Source: Methylomonas subterranea (GTDB taxonomy: Bacteria; Pseudomonadota; Gammaproteobacteria; Methylococcales; Methylomonadaceae). From it: a stretch of 64,000 bases of DNA. Position 1 is the first letter of the stretch. Each line of letters starts with the position of its first letter. The position numbers were made by a program, and so were the translations under genes. The notes under the pieces were generated by a model, which worked only from the letters and a program-made list of their open reading frames with translations, had not been told where the DNA came from and did no database searches. The stretch lies in assembly GCF_024505185.1 (NCBI RefSeq), contig NZ_JANIBJ010000012.1, forward strand, positions 52,068-116,067, given 5' to 3'. Positions 35,797-44,708 of this stretch are shown one piece after another.

Positions 35797-37556
35797 TACA
35801 TCGATTCAGGGGTATGGATTTTCAGCAAGTTCAAGGCATTAGCCAAGACTTGTTTGACCGCGCAAATCAAATTCAAGCGCGCGTTGCAAAGTTTTTCGTC
35901 ATCTACCAGGAACTGGTGGGCATTGTAATAAGAGTGGAATTGATTGGCCAATTCCCGCAGATATTGGATCAATTGATGCGGCTCGTATTGCAGCGCGGCT
36001 TTCTCCAACACTTCGGGGTATTTGGACAACGTGGTCAGCAAGGCGGTTTCCTGCTCCGCAGTCAACAGATGCAGATGCTCCATACCCAAATGCAGGTTGC
36101 GTTCGCGGCCCTTTTCATCCAATTGCCGTAACACGCTGCAGACTCTGGCATGGGCATATTGCACATAATAAACCGGGTTTTCGTTGCTTCTGGAGGTGGC
36201 CAGTTTCAAATCGAAATCCATGTGCTGCTCGGATTTGCGCATCACATAAAAGAACCGGCAGGCATCCCGGCCGACTTCGTTGCGCAATTGCCGCAAGGTG
36301 ACGAATTCGCCGGAACGGGTGGACATCTGCACTTTCTCGCTACCGCGATACAACACGGCGAACTGCACCAACAGCACTTTCAACCTGGATTCGTCGGCCC
36401 CCAGTGCCCGCATGGCGGCCTTGACGCGCGGAATGTAGCCGTGATGATCAGCGCCCCAAATATTGACGATTTGGTCGAAACCGCGATCCAGTTTGTTCAT
36501 ATGATAGGCAATATCGGAGGCGAAATAGGTGCTTTGGCCGTTGTCACGCACCACCACCCGGTCTTTTTCGTCACCCAAGCGGTTGGAGGCAAACCAGGTG
36601 GCGCCGTCCTTTTCATACAGATAACCCGCAGCATCCAGGCGTTGCAATGCTTGCCGGATGGAACCATCCTCCATCAGCAGACGTTCGGAGAACCAATGTT
36701 GGTAACTGACACCGAACTCCCGCAAGTCGTCCTTGATGTCCGCCAGAATTTCATTCAGGCCGGCCTGGAACACATCCTGGTATTGCGCCGGGCCCAACAG
36801 GGTTTTGGCCCGCTCGATCAAGGCATCGATATGCTTTTCCTTATCGCCGCCTTGGTGTTCGTCGGCGGGTATATCCTCCAGCACCAGTTCGACCGGGCGG
36901 CGATAATCGTTGCCGGATTTTTTATGCAGGTTAAAAGCGATTTCACGCACATATTCGCCGCGATAACCATTGGAGGGAAAGGGCAGTACTTCACCGCATA
37001 CTTCCAGATAACGCAGCCAGACGCTGGTGGCCAGGATGTCCATTTGCCGGCCGGCATCGTTAACATAATATTCGCGTTCCACCTCGAAACCCGCCGCTTG
37101 CAACAGATCGGCCACCGCCGAACCGTAAGCCGCGCCGCGGCCATGTCCGACATGCAACGGGCCTGTCGGATTGGCGGAGACGAATTCCACCTGCACTTTC
37201 TTACCGGCACCGATGCTACTCAAACCGAATTCGGAGCCGGCATCGTGGATTTGTTTGACAATTTGAAACTGGCTATCGGGATTGATAAAAAAATTGATGA
37301 AGCCGGGCCCGGCGATTTCGACCTTGACGATCAGATCGTCGGCGGGAATTTCGGCCACGATTTTTTCCGCCAATTGACGGGGATTGGTTTTGGCGGGCTT
37401 GGCCAACAGCATGGCCAGATTGGTGGCGAAATCGCCATGTTGACTATCGCGGGCGCGCTCCAAAACGATTTGCGCGCCCAAGTCGGGATCAAGAATACCT
37501 TGCGTTTTCAGGGCTGTCACAGCTTGTTGCAATAGGTATTCGAGCTTATGTTTCAT
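35796..37556 (-). CDS. argS: Arginyl-tRNA synthetase
   Basis: This 586-residue class I aminoacyl-tRNA synthetase charges tRNA-Arg. It has the Arg-S N-terminal domain, the HIGH-type motif in [27 protein letters not shown], the KMSKS region as [15 protein letters not shown], and the DALR anticodon domain ([20 protein letters not shown]). The degenerate KMSKS motif is usual for this family. It is coupled to the downstream SPOR gene and lies 93 bp after yggS. ArgRS binds tRNA before activating arginine. Confidence 0.97.
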   Translation of the reverse strand: MKHKLEYLLQQAVTALKTQGILDPDLGAQIVLERARDSQHGDFATNLAMLLAKPAKTNPRQLAEKIVAEIPADDLIVKVEIAGPGFINFFINPDSQFQIVKQIHDAGSEFGLSSIGAGKKVQVEFVSANPTGPLHVGHGRGAAYGSAVADLLQAAGFEVEREYYVNDAGRQMDILATSVWLRYLEVCGEVLPFPSNGYRGEYVREIAFNLHKKSGNDYRRPVELVLEDIPADEHQGGDKEKHIDALIERAKTLLGPAQYQDVFQAGLNEILADIKDDLREFGVSYQHWFSERLLMEDGSIRQALQRLDAAGYLYEKDGATWFASNRLGDEKDRVVVRDNGQSTYFASDIAYHMNKLDRGFDQIVNIWGADHHGYIPRVKAAMRALGADESRLKVLLVQFAVLYRGSEKVQMSTRSGEFVTLRQLRNEVGRDACRFFYVMRKSEQHMDFDLKLATSRSNENPVYYVQYAHARVCSVLRQLDEKGRERNLHLGMEHLHLLTAEQETALLTTLSKYPEVLEKAALQYEPHQLIQYLRELANQFHSYYNAHQFLVDDEKLCNARLNLICAVKQVLANALNLLKIHTPESM

Positions 37557-37649
37557 TATCGGGATAAAAAGTGGATAAAAAATGCGCTTTATTATCTATC
37601 AAAACCCCCTCAATAGCTACCGGACCGGCCGCCAGCCACGCCCGCATGG

Positions 37650-38327
37650 CTAATGCCGCTCGCCAAACAAGGCCGTGCCTATCCTGACCATGGTGGAGCC
37701 TTCCATGATGGCGGCCTTTAAATCGCCACTCATGCCGAAGGAAAAACTGTCCAGTTCGGGCCGATTCAACTCCCGCACGGCTTGATATAAGCAGCGGTAA
37801 GGCTGACGTTGCTTGGAGTAGCTGGCCTCGGGCTCGGGGATCGCCATTACGCCGCGCAGACGCAGGCGCGGCAAACGGCTCACCGCTTCGATCAGTTGAG
37901 GAAGCTCGGCAAGATCCACGCCGGACTTGCTGGCCTCTTCGCTGATATTGACTTGCAGGCAAATATTTAGCGGCGGCAACTGCGCGGGCCGTTGTTCGCT
38001 GAGGCGTTGAGCTACTTTTAGCCTATCCACGCTATGCACCCAGTCGAAATGACAGGCAATCGGCTTGGTTTTATTGGACTGAATCGGGCCTATGAAATGC
38101 CAGGTAATATTAAAGGCCGCCAATTGCCGCTGCTTTTGCAAGGCCTCCTGCAAATAGTTTTCCGCGAAATGCCGTTGCCCCAATCGGTACAGCTCAGCAA
38201 TATCCCCGGCCGGCTTGGTTTTGCTTACCGCCAGCAATTGCACGCAACCCTTCGGCCTCCCGGCAATGCCGACGGCATGCCGAATTTGGCTGCGCACTAA
38301 CTGCAGACGCTCCGCGAAATTATCCAT
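37650..38327 (-). CDS. yggS: YggS-family pyridoxal-phosphate homeostasis protein
   Basis: This 225-residue protein has the alanine-racemase-like N-terminal barrel only: QLLAVSKTKPAGDIAELYRLGQRHFAENYLQEA with the PLP lysine, ITWHFIGPIQSNKTKPIA, WVHSVDRLKVAQRL, CLQVNISEEASKSGVD, LRGVMAIPEP and FSFGMSGDLKAAIMEGSTMVRIGTALFG. YggS proteins keep free PLP in balance and have no known catalytic turnover. It starts 3 bp after the tatC stop in the hisE-tatABC-yggS-argS run. Confidence 0.95.
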   Translation of the reverse strand: MDNFAERLQLVRSQIRHAVGIAGRPKGCVQLLAVSKTKPAGDIAELYRLGQRHFAENYLQEALQKQRQLAAFNITWHFIGPIQSNKTKPIACHFDWVHSVDRLKVAQRLSEQRPAQLPPLNICLQVNISEEASKSGVDLAELPQLIEAVSRLPRLRLRGVMAIPEPEASYSKQRQPYRCLYQAVRELNRPELDSFSFGMSGDLKAAIMEGSTMVRIGTALFGERH

Positions 38328-38330
38328 TGC

Positions 38331-39074
38331 TCAACGTTCGCGCCGTCTACCGGCAAAAAAACGCGAAAACAATAAGCCCGATTCGAACAACAGCCACATC
38401 GGTACCGCCAACAGCGTTTGCGACAGTGCATCCGGCGGGGTCAGAAACATGGCCACTACAAACACCCCCACAATCACATAAGGGCGTTTTTCGGCCAGAC
38501 TTTCCGGCGTGGTGATACCGGTCCACACCAAAACGATGGTGAAAATCGGAATTTCAAACGATACGCCGAAGGCAAAAAATAACGCCAATATAAAATCCAG
38601 ATAGGTGGCGATATCGGTCATCACCGCCACCCCGGCCGGGGCCGCGGCGGTTAAATAGCCGAACACCAGCGGAAATACCACGAAATAGGCGAATGCCGCG
38701 CCGGCGTAAAATAACAGTGTGCTGGCCAATAACAACGGCAAAACCATCAGTTTTTCGTGACGATAAAGACCCGGAGCGATAAAGCCCCAAAATTGAAACA
38801 ATATATACGGCACGCTGGCAAACACCGCCACCACAAAAGCCAGCTTGATCGGGGTGAAAAACGGCGAGGCCACATCGATGGCTATCATGGTGCTGTTTTC
38901 CGGCATATGCTGCAACAAGGGTTCGGCCAGATATTGGTATATCTCATTGGCATACATGGCCGTACCGATAAATACCAATAAAACGCACAGCACCACGCGC
39001 AACAAGCGGTCGCGCAACTCAACCAAATGGCTTATAAAAGGCTGCTCGCCCAGTTTCTCAGGCTGATTGGTCAT
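38331..39074 (-). CDS. tatC: Sec-independent translocase subunit TatC
   Basis: This 247-residue inner-membrane protein has six transmembrane helices. Family motifs are PFISHLVELRDRLLRVVLCV at the N-terminus, the periplasmic loop AEPLLQHMPENSTMIAIDVASPFFTPIKLAF, FWGFIAPGLYRHEK, and SFEIPIFTIVLVW. TatC recognises the twin-arginine signal of folded substrates. Its ATG lies 17 bp inside the tatB 3' end. The C-terminal tail is basic (RFFAGRRRER). Confidence 0.97.
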   Translation of the reverse strand: MTNQPEKLGEQPFISHLVELRDRLLRVVLCVLLVFIGTAMYANEIYQYLAEPLLQHMPENSTMIAIDVASPFFTPIKLAFVVAVFASVPYILFQFWGFIAPGLYRHEKLMVLPLLLASTLLFYAGAAFAYFVVFPLVFGYLTAAAPAGVAVMTDIATYLDFILALFFAFGVSFEIPIFTIVLVWTGITTPESLAEKRPYVIVGVFVVAMFLTPPDALSQTLLAVPMWLLFESGLLFSRFFAGRRRER

Positions 39075-39375
39075 TATTTTGGCTGGATTCGTCCAAGGTT
39101 TTGATATTGTTGTCGATATCGCCCAGCGCGATTTCGGTTTCGCTAGCGATTTGCCGCAATTCTTCCGTAATGGATTGTTGCTGGTTCAACAACTGCCGCA
39201 TTTCCTCGGCATGCAGTTCCTGCTTGATTTCGGCCTTGACGTTGGCGACGGCGGTGCGGGTTTTACCCAACCAATAACCGGCTATGCGCGCCGCTTTCGG
39301 CAAGCGTTCCGGACCTATCACCAACAGGGCAATCAGACCAACCATCATCAGTTCAGAAAAACCGACATCGAACAT
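39058..39375 (-). CDS. tatB: Sec-independent translocase subunit TatB
   Basis: This 105-residue protein has an N-terminal transmembrane helix with the Glu-containing start (MFDVGFSELMMVGLIALLVIGPERLPKAARIAGYWLGKTR) and an amphipathic helix followed by a long acidic coiled tail. TatB binds TatC and hands over twin-arginine substrates. It starts 6 bp after tatA and overlaps tatC by 17 bp. Confidence 0.95.
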   Translation of the reverse strand: MFDVGFSELMMVGLIALLVIGPERLPKAARIAGYWLGKTRTAVANVKAEIKQELHAEEMRQLLNQQQSITEELRQIASETEIALGDIDNNIKTLDESSQNNDQSA

Positions 39376-39381
39376 GGCGAC

Positions 39382-39600
39382 TTATGCCTGATCCTTTTCG
39401 GACTGTTTTGTGGCTTCGCCTTCCAGGGCTTCATCATCCTTTTCCGCCAGTTTTTTGTCTTCACTGCCTTCCTTCATGGCGCCGCGGAAACTTTTGATGG
39501 CCTCCCCCAGATCACCGCCGACATTTTTCAGACGCTTGGTGCCGAACACCAAAATGACAATTACCAGTATGATTAACAATTGAGTCATGCTGACACCCAT
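39382..39600 (-). CDS. tatA: Sec-independent translocase subunit TatA
   Basis: This 72-residue protein has a short hydrophobic helix ([15 protein letters not shown]), the [27 protein letters not shown] amphipathic segment and an acidic tail, typical of TatA. It oligomerises to form the Tat passage. GGAGGTACC precedes ATG 39600. hisE ends 23 bp upstream. Confidence 0.95.
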   Translation of the reverse strand: MGVSMTQLLIILVIVILVFGTKRLKNVGGDLGEAIKSFRGAMKEGSEDKKLAEKDDEALEGEATKQSEKDQA

Positions 39601-39623
39601 AGGGTACCTCCTAATTGGTTAGT

Positions 39624-39947
39624 TTAATGGGACGAACCGCGCCGCGCTTTTTCCTCTAAACCGGACAGGCCAAAACGCCGTTGCAGTTCGCTTATGACCT
39701 GTTGCGGCCCTAAACCCTGATCCGCCAGCATCACCATGCAGTGAAACCATAAATCGGCGGTTTCATAAATAATTTTGTCCTTATCACCGTCTTTTGCCGC
39801 AAGCACCGTCTCCGTGGCTTCTTCGCCGATTTTTTTCAGAATATGGTCCAGACCCTTGGCGTACAGACTGGCCACATAGGATTGATCGGCGGTCTGTTGT
39901 TTGCGCTGTTCCAGAACATCGGCCAACTGCTGTAAAACATCGTTCAT
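39624..39947 (-). CDS. hisE: Phosphoribosyl-ATP pyrophosphatase
   Basis: This 107-residue MazG-fold enzyme carries out the second step of histidine synthesis, hydrolysing PR-ATP to PR-AMP. Metal-binding Glu/Asp residues lie in [40 protein letters not shown]. The rest of the his operon is not in the window. It heads the run hisE-tatA-tatB-tatC-yggS-argS on the minus strand, a gene order common in proteobacteria (hisE beside tatA). Confidence 0.95.
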   Translation of the reverse strand: MNDVLQQLADVLEQRKQQTADQSYVASLYAKGLDHILKKIGEEATETVLAAKDGDKDKIIYETADLWFHCMVMLADQGLGPQQVISELQRRFGLSGLEEKARRGSSH

Positions 39948-40016
39948 AAAATAGTTACTCGTTAATCCGTTGCGGAAAAATCATAGCACGTTGCCCGACT
40001 CCCCTAAACGACGGGC

Positions 40017-40051
40017 AAAAAAAAACCTCTCGATGCTTGCGCAAGGAGAGG
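40017..40051 (-). terminator. Strong rho-independent terminator of the 50-residue gene
   Basis: On the minus strand CCTCTC and GAGAGG (40051-40026), with an inner CTTG-CG-CAAG pairing, form a hairpin followed by nine T residues (40025-40017). It lies 80 bp after the stop of the small membrane protein and before hisE, separating the two transcripts. Confidence 0.82.
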
Positions 40052-40130
40052 TAAAAAACCAAGCAGAGTACTATGAGGAGGGTCCGCTTGAAATTACAAC
40101 ACCAGGAGGTAGTTACAAATTCTGTAAAGA

Positions 40131-40283
40131 TTAACCGCTGATACGCGTTTTATTGGCCATGTTGCTGAATATGGCGCTGCTTGCAAACAATACGGTTGAA
40201 ATAACAAATAAACCTGAGAAAAAGCTTAAAAGACCCGAGATAAACAGTGAACCAATCAGGATATCCTTGCTTAAGTCGTTCAT
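40131..40283 (-). CDS. Small (50-residue) membrane protein, unrecognised
   Basis: ATG 40283 opens a 50-codon frame ending TAA at 40131. It encodes MNDLSKDILIGSLFISGLLS, then FFSGLFVISTVLFASSAIFS, then NMANKTRISG: a polar N-terminus, about 35 hydrophobic residues (one long or two short helices) and a basic tail. AGAGGA lies 11 bases upstream of the ATG. A promoter at 40357-40384 and a strong terminator at 40017-40051 frame it as a single-gene transcript. The neat transcription unit is the main support. No family is recognised; roles as a small regulatory membrane peptide or type I toxin-like peptide are both possible. Confidence 0.68.
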   Translation of the reverse strand: MNDLSKDILIGSLFISGLLSFFSGLFVISTVLFASSAIFSNMANKTRISG

Positions 40284-40356
40284 TTAGTATTAGTTCCTCT
40301 TAAATTCAGTATGAATATTGACAAAGCGCGCTTGCTTTGCTCTTCAGTTGCTGCTT

Positions 40357-40384
40357 ACTATACAGTATAAAAAAATGTTTACAA
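40357..40384 (-). promoter_or_regulatory. Sigma-70 promoter of the 50-residue gene
   Basis: Reading leftward, -35 TTGTAA (40384-40379) and -10 TATAGT (40362-40357) are separated by 16 bp. Transcription should start near 40350, giving a leader of about 67 bases before ATG 40283. An AT-rich dyad (TTGTATACGTATAA, about 40404-40417) lies just upstream, between this promoter and lysR. Confidence 0.65.
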
Positions 40385-40471
40385 TTAGGCGTTTATAAAA
40401 TACATTGTATACGTATAAGAAATAATAGAAATGTCAAATATTTTTTGTAGCCCTCAACCAATGAGCCGCCC

Positions 40472-41377
40472 ATGGACAAACTAACCAGCATGAACGTATT
40501 TGTGCGCGTCGCCAAGGCGGGCAGCTTTGCCGGAGCCGCCAAGGACCTGGATATTTCCAGAGCCATGGCCACAAAACACATCATGCAACTTGAAAGCGAG
40601 CTCAATACGCGCTTGTTCAATCGTACGACGCGAAGCTTAAGTCTGACTGAAGCCGGAGAAGAATATCTGGAGCGCTGTCAGCAAGTCTTGTTGGACGTGC
40701 AGGAAATGGAATCCGCCGTCACCAAACTGCAAACCGAACCGCGAGGCGTGCTTAAAATCTGCGCACCACCGGTCATCGGCGCCACGCATATAGCCCCCGG
40801 GCTCACGGAATATCTGAAAAATTATCCGGACCTATCGGTGGAAATGGTCTTAAAGGGCGGCCAAGTGGATTTAATCGACGAAGGGGTCGATATCGCCATA
40901 TATTTGGGGCAGCTCAACGATACCAGCTTGGTTGCACGCAAACTGGCCAGTTCCTCACTGGTAGTATGTGCTTCGCCGGATTATTTGAAAGCCCACGGCA
41001 CTCCGCAAGATCCGGAAGATCTGGACGACCACAGTTGCCTGATCAACTGGGCTATACCTCCGCGCAATAAATGGCGGTTTAAGGGCATCCTGGGCGATCG
41101 CACCATCACGGTAACCGGCCGTATGCAAGCGAACATGGCCGACCCCATCCGCAATGCGGCGGTCAACGGACTGGGGCTGATTATGTTGCCGCGTTACATC
41201 GTCGGGCGCGATATCGAGCTGGGCCGCTTGCAAGTGATCATGGAACAATATGCCATCAGTCCCCTGGCCATTTATGCGGTTTATCCGCATCGAAAATACC
41301 TCTCCGCCAAAGTCCGTTCTTTTCTGGATTTTATTCAGGGCTGGCTGCCGCATCGAATTGGCATGGATCCGCCCTGA
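40472..41377 (+). CDS. LysR-family transcriptional regulator
   Basis: This 301-residue regulator has an N-terminal winged helix-turn-helix (KLTSMNVFVRVAKAGSFAGAAKDLDISRAMATKHIMQLESELNTRLFNRTTRSLSLTEAGEEYLERC) and a substrate-binding-like effector domain. It resembles the CrgA/DmlR group. It is divergent from the 50-residue membrane gene, about 190 bp apart, so that gene could be its target by the usual LysR layout. It is followed 2 bp later by a methyltransferase gene on the same strand. Confidence 0.93.
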   Translation: MDKLTSMNVFVRVAKAGSFAGAAKDLDISRAMATKHIMQLESELNTRLFNRTTRSLSLTEAGEEYLERCQQVLLDVQEMESAVTKLQTEPRGVLKICAPPVIGATHIAPGLTEYLKNYPDLSVEMVLKGGQVDLIDEGVDIAIYLGQLNDTSLVARKLASSSLVVCASPDYLKAHGTPQDPEDLDDHSCLINWAIPPRNKWRFKGILGDRTITVTGRMQANMADPIRNAAVNGLGLIMLPRYIVGRDIELGRLQVIMEQYAISPLAIYAVYPHRKYLSAKVRSFLDFIQGWLPHRIGMDPP

Positions 41378-41379
41378 TC

Positions 41380-41952
41380 ATGTTACAAGCCAAATGGGAC
41401 GGCATTTATGCCGATAATGCGCATACGCCTCATATAGCCGAAGTCTTATCTGCTCATCTCCATCTGCTGCCCGTCCGGGGCAGAGCATTGGATTTGGCTT
41501 GCGGTCTGGGCGGTAACGCCCTTATGTTGGCCGAGCAGGGTTTACGGGTCGATGCATGGGATATTTCTCGGGTCGCCCTATCGCACTTACAAAATCAGGC
41601 CGAACAACATCGCTTACAAATCGCCACCCGCCAAGTCGTGCTAACCCCCGACAAGCTGCCCCGGAATCGATTTGATGTAATTGTCATCAGTCGTTTTCTT
41701 GACCGCAGCCTGTGTAATGCGATAATGGCCGCTTTAAAAACCGACGGCTTGCTGTTTTATCAAACATTTATCCGCCACAAACTTGATCAGCAAGGCCCCA
41801 GCAATCCGGATTATTTACTGGAATGCAATGAACTTCCGCAGTTGTTCTCCCCATTAACCCTGGTCTTTTATCAAGAGTACGCCCGTATAGGCGATCTGCG
41901 GCACGGCAACCGAAACGAAGCTTGCTATATCGGACAAAAACCAACCCGGTAA
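41380..41952 (+). CDS. SAM-dependent methyltransferase (class I, TehB-like)
   Basis: This 190-residue cytosolic protein has SAM motif I in ALDLACGLGGNALMLAEQGLRVDAWDIS, motif II around LPRNRFDVIVISRFLDRSLCNAIMAAL, and DGLLFYQTFIRHKLDQQGPSNPDYLLE. It fits the TehB/SAM-methyltransferase-11 group; the substrate is unknown. It lies directly after lysR and 4 bp before the rhodanese gene, so these three probably form one transcript. Confidence 0.88.
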   Translation: MLQAKWDGIYADNAHTPHIAEVLSAHLHLLPVRGRALDLACGLGGNALMLAEQGLRVDAWDISRVALSHLQNQAEQHRLQIATRQVVLTPDKLPRNRFDVIVISRFLDRSLCNAIMAALKTDGLLFYQTFIRHKLDQQGPSNPDYLLECNELPQLFSPLTLVFYQEYARIGDLRHGNRNEACYIGQKPTR

Positions 41953-41956
41953 TACT

Positions 41957-42349
41957 ATGATTGAAAATCTCGACCCCCAACAAGCCTGGGCAGTGCTGCA
42001 GGATAACCCCGCCGCTGTAATGATTGACGTCAGAACCTCCATCGAGCACAGTTTTGTCGGCCACCCGCCCAAGGCTATACATGTAGCGTGGAAGGAATTT
42101 CCCGGCATGCAGTTGAATCCCTATTTTGTCGAGCAAGTACAGCAGCACGCGCCGGATAAAACCGCTCCTGTCCTACTGTTGTGCCGTAGTGGCGTGCGCT
42201 CGGTCGATGCCGCCAAGGCACTGGAAACCGCCGGCTACCGACATCTGATCAACATTCTGGACGGTTTTGAAGGCCCCCTGGATGAACATAAACACCGCAA
42301 CACTGTCGGCGGCTGGCGTTTTCACGGCCTGCCTTGGCAACAAAGTTGA
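41957..42349 (+). CDS. Rhodanese-like sulfurtransferase
   Basis: This 130-residue single-domain rhodanese has the N-terminal VMIDVRTSIEHSFVGHPPKAIHV and the active-site loop LLLCRSGVRSVDAAKAL with catalytic Cys76. It should carry a persulfide during sulfur transfer; the acceptor is unknown. Cytosolic, no signal peptide. It follows the methyltransferase by 4 bp. Confidence 0.93.
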   Translation: MIENLDPQQAWAVLQDNPAAVMIDVRTSIEHSFVGHPPKAIHVAWKEFPGMQLNPYFVEQVQQHAPDKTAPVLLLCRSGVRSVDAAKALETAGYRHLINILDGFEGPLDEHKHRNTVGGWRFHGLPWQQS

Positions 42350-42414
42350 TTTTTTCAGGATCGGTTAACCCCCATCCAGCCTACAATTTCCTTAAAAATC
42401 CCAAGTAAATTCCT

Positions 42415-44223
42415 GTGATAGAAAAACTCAGAAACATCGCGATCATCGCTCACGTCGACCACGGCAAAACCACTCTGGTCGATCAACTTTTGCAACAATC
42501 CGGCACCTTCGATGCGCATACCAAAGTCGATGAACGGGTGATGGACTCCAACGCGCTGGAAAAAGAAAGAGGCATCACCATTCTGGCGAAAAACACCGCG
42601 ATCGACTGGAACGGCTATCACATCAACATCGTCGACACCCCGGGCCACGCTGATTTCGGCGGCGAAGTCGAGCGGGTATTGTCCATGGTTGATTCGGTTT
42701 TATTGTTAGTGGACGCCGTCGACGGCCCAATGCCGCAAACCCGCTTCGTCACCAAAAAAGCCTTTGCCCTGGGTTTAAAACCCATTGTCGTCATCAATAA
42801 AGTCGATAGGCCGGGCGCCCGGCCCGATTGGGTTGTCGATCAAACCTTCGATTTGTTCGACAACCTGGGCGCAACAGACGAGCAACTGGATTTTCCGATT
42901 GTCTATGCCTCGGCGTTGAATGGTTTTGCCGGGCTGGAAGCCGACGTATCCGGCGGAGATATGACACCGCTGTTTCAAACCATAGTCGATAGAGTGGCCC
43001 CGCCCCCCGTTGACGTTGACGCGCCGTTCCAAATGCAGGTCATCAGCCTGGATTACAACTCTTACGTGGGCGTGATCGGTATTGGCCGGATTCAGCACGG
43101 CAAAGTCACCCGTAATATGCCGTTGACCATCGTCGATAACGAAGGCAAAACCCGCAACGGCCGTATGCTGAAACTATACGGTTTCCATGGCCTGGAGCGC
43201 GTCGAAGTCGAAAGTGCGCAAGCGGGCGATATCATTGCCTTCTGCGGTATCGAGAATTTAAAAATCTCGGAAACCTTGTGCGACCCGAATAACGTGGCGG
43301 CCATGCCGCCGCTATCGGTCGACGAGCCGACGGTAAGCATGACCTTCCAGGTCAATAATTCGCCGTTCGCGGGCAGGGAAGGTAAATTCATCACCACCCG
43401 GCAAATTTACGATAGGTTGCAAAAAGAACTGCAACATAACGTTGCTTTGGGGGTTGAAACCACGGACGATCCGGATAAATTTAAAGTTTCGGGTCGCGGC
43501 GAACTGCATTTATCGGTGTTGATCGAAAACATGCGCCGTGAAGGTTTCGAACTGGGCGTATCGCGTCCGCAGGTGATTATCAAGGAAATCGATGGGGTTA
43601 AATCCGAACCCTATGAAAATGTCACCATTGAAGTGGAAGAACAACATCAAGGTACCATCATGGAAAAACTGGGCGATCGCAAAGGCGACCTGAAAGACAT
43701 GGTACCGGATGGCAAGGGCCGTATCCGCTTGGAATATGTCGTGCCATCCCGCGGCTTGCTGGGCTTCCAAACCGAATTTTTGACCGCAACCTCCGGTTCG
43801 GGCTTGTTCTATCACGTGTTCGACCATTATGGCCCGGTAAAAGAAGGCGCGGTAGGCAATCGGGTTCGCGGCGTACTGATTTCCATGTCCAAGGGCAAAG
43901 CGGTGGATTACTCCTTATTCCCGCTACAAGCGCGCGGCGAACTGCTGGTGGTGAATGGCGATGAAGTCTACGAAGGTCAACTGGTCGGCATCCATTCGCG
44001 TAGCAATGATTTGGTGGTCAACCCCACCAAGCCCAAGCCGTTAACCAACATTCGCGCGGCCGGTACCGACGACAGTTTGACCTGCGCAAAAATCCAAAAA
44101 ATGACCCTGGAACAGGCATTAGAGTTTATCAGTGACGATGAATTAGTCGAAGTGACGCCCAAATCGATTCGTCTGCGTAAAATCCTATTGACGGAAAACG
44201 ACAGAAAACGCGCATCCAGATAG
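42415..44223 (+). CDS. typA: Ribosome-associated GTPase BipA/TypA
   Basis: This 602-residue translational GTPase has G1 [16 protein letters not shown]3 [17 protein letters not shown] and G4 [13 protein letters not shown], then the beta-barrel and EF-G-like domains and the TypA-specific C-terminus ([21 protein letters not shown] ... [24 protein letters not shown]). It helps 50S subunit assembly and stress or cold adaptation. The start is GTG 42415, which gives the family N-terminus [16 protein letters not shown]; no good ribosome-binding site precedes it. Plus-strand, after the rhodanese. Confidence 0.96.
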   Translation: MIEKLRNIAIIAHVDHGKTTLVDQLLQQSGTFDAHTKVDERVMDSNALEKERGITILAKNTAIDWNGYHINIVDTPGHADFGGEVERVLSMVDSVLLLVDAVDGPMPQTRFVTKKAFALGLKPIVVINKVDRPGARPDWVVDQTFDLFDNLGATDEQLDFPIVYASALNGFAGLEADVSGGDMTPLFQTIVDRVAPPPVDVDAPFQMQVISLDYNSYVGVIGIGRIQHGKVTRNMPLTIVDNEGKTRNGRMLKLYGFHGLERVEVESAQAGDIIAFCGIENLKISETLCDPNNVAAMPPLSVDEPTVSMTFQVNNSPFAGREGKFITTRQIYDRLQKELQHNVALGVETTDDPDKFKVSGRGELHLSVLIENMRREGFELGVSRPQVIIKEIDGVKSEPYENVTIEVEEQHQGTIMEKLGDRKGDLKDMVPDGKGRIRLEYVVPSRGLLGFQTEFLTATSGSGLFYHVFDHYGPVKEGAVGNRVRGVLISMSKGKAVDYSLFPLQARGELLVVNGDEVYEGQLVGIHSRSNDLVVNPTKPKPLTNIRAAGTDDSLTCAKIQKMTLEQALEFISDDELVEVTPKSIRLRKILLTENDRKRASR

Positions 44224-44708
44224 GCCACACAAAAAACCGATCTCTTGGACGCCAAAAGATCGGTATGTATTCGGCCAAACCAGCCGCCAATTCCGATAAT
44301 AAGGCGACTGCGGAAAAGACCATGCCAGCCGGGGCTTAACGAGAATATGCCATTTTGGTAATACCGGGTTACGCTCCTGGCAGGCTTCGACTTTCCGCAT
44401 GTCCTGCTTGGCGAGGGAAGGCCCGTTATTCATAGCGATTGCGGCAAAGTCCGACGATGGGTTTGAGCCTTTCCAGGTCATGGTCTTTGCCCATCAAGCA
44501 TGGTTTGGGTGTCCACCGACAGTGCGCCATTTCAGTGTGTAGGTTAACAGGGTTGGATAGGCGGCGATGTTGAGGAGAGCCTATTTTACTTTTGGGGACG
44601 GATGTTTTTCGGAAATCGCTTTAATTGCCACTGTTTTTGAATTGGCGGGCGAAAACCGACCCGCCTCTCGACTGTGAAAGAGTTTTCGTTGACCAAATGC
44701 TTCAGCGA
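44224..44708. other. Intergenic region between convergent typA and glmS
   Basis: This 485-bp stretch contains a hairpin (CCGATCT 44237-44243 with AGATCGG 44257-44263). Read on the minus strand, that hairpin is followed by TTTTTT, so it could stop leftward transcripts; on the plus strand it follows the typA stop but lacks a U-run. A six-pair GGCGGG/CCCGCC stem lies near 44644-44665, just past glmS. A 98-codon minus-strand frame (44185-44481) has no recognised domain and overlaps typA, and is not called. Confidence 0.45.

Noticed and set aside
36150..37535. 461-codon plus-strand frame
   Set aside because: Antisense shadow of argS.
44185..44481. 98-codon minus-strand frame overlapping the typA end
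   Set aside because: No recognisable domain, no ribosome-binding site, and it overlaps the typA 3' end.
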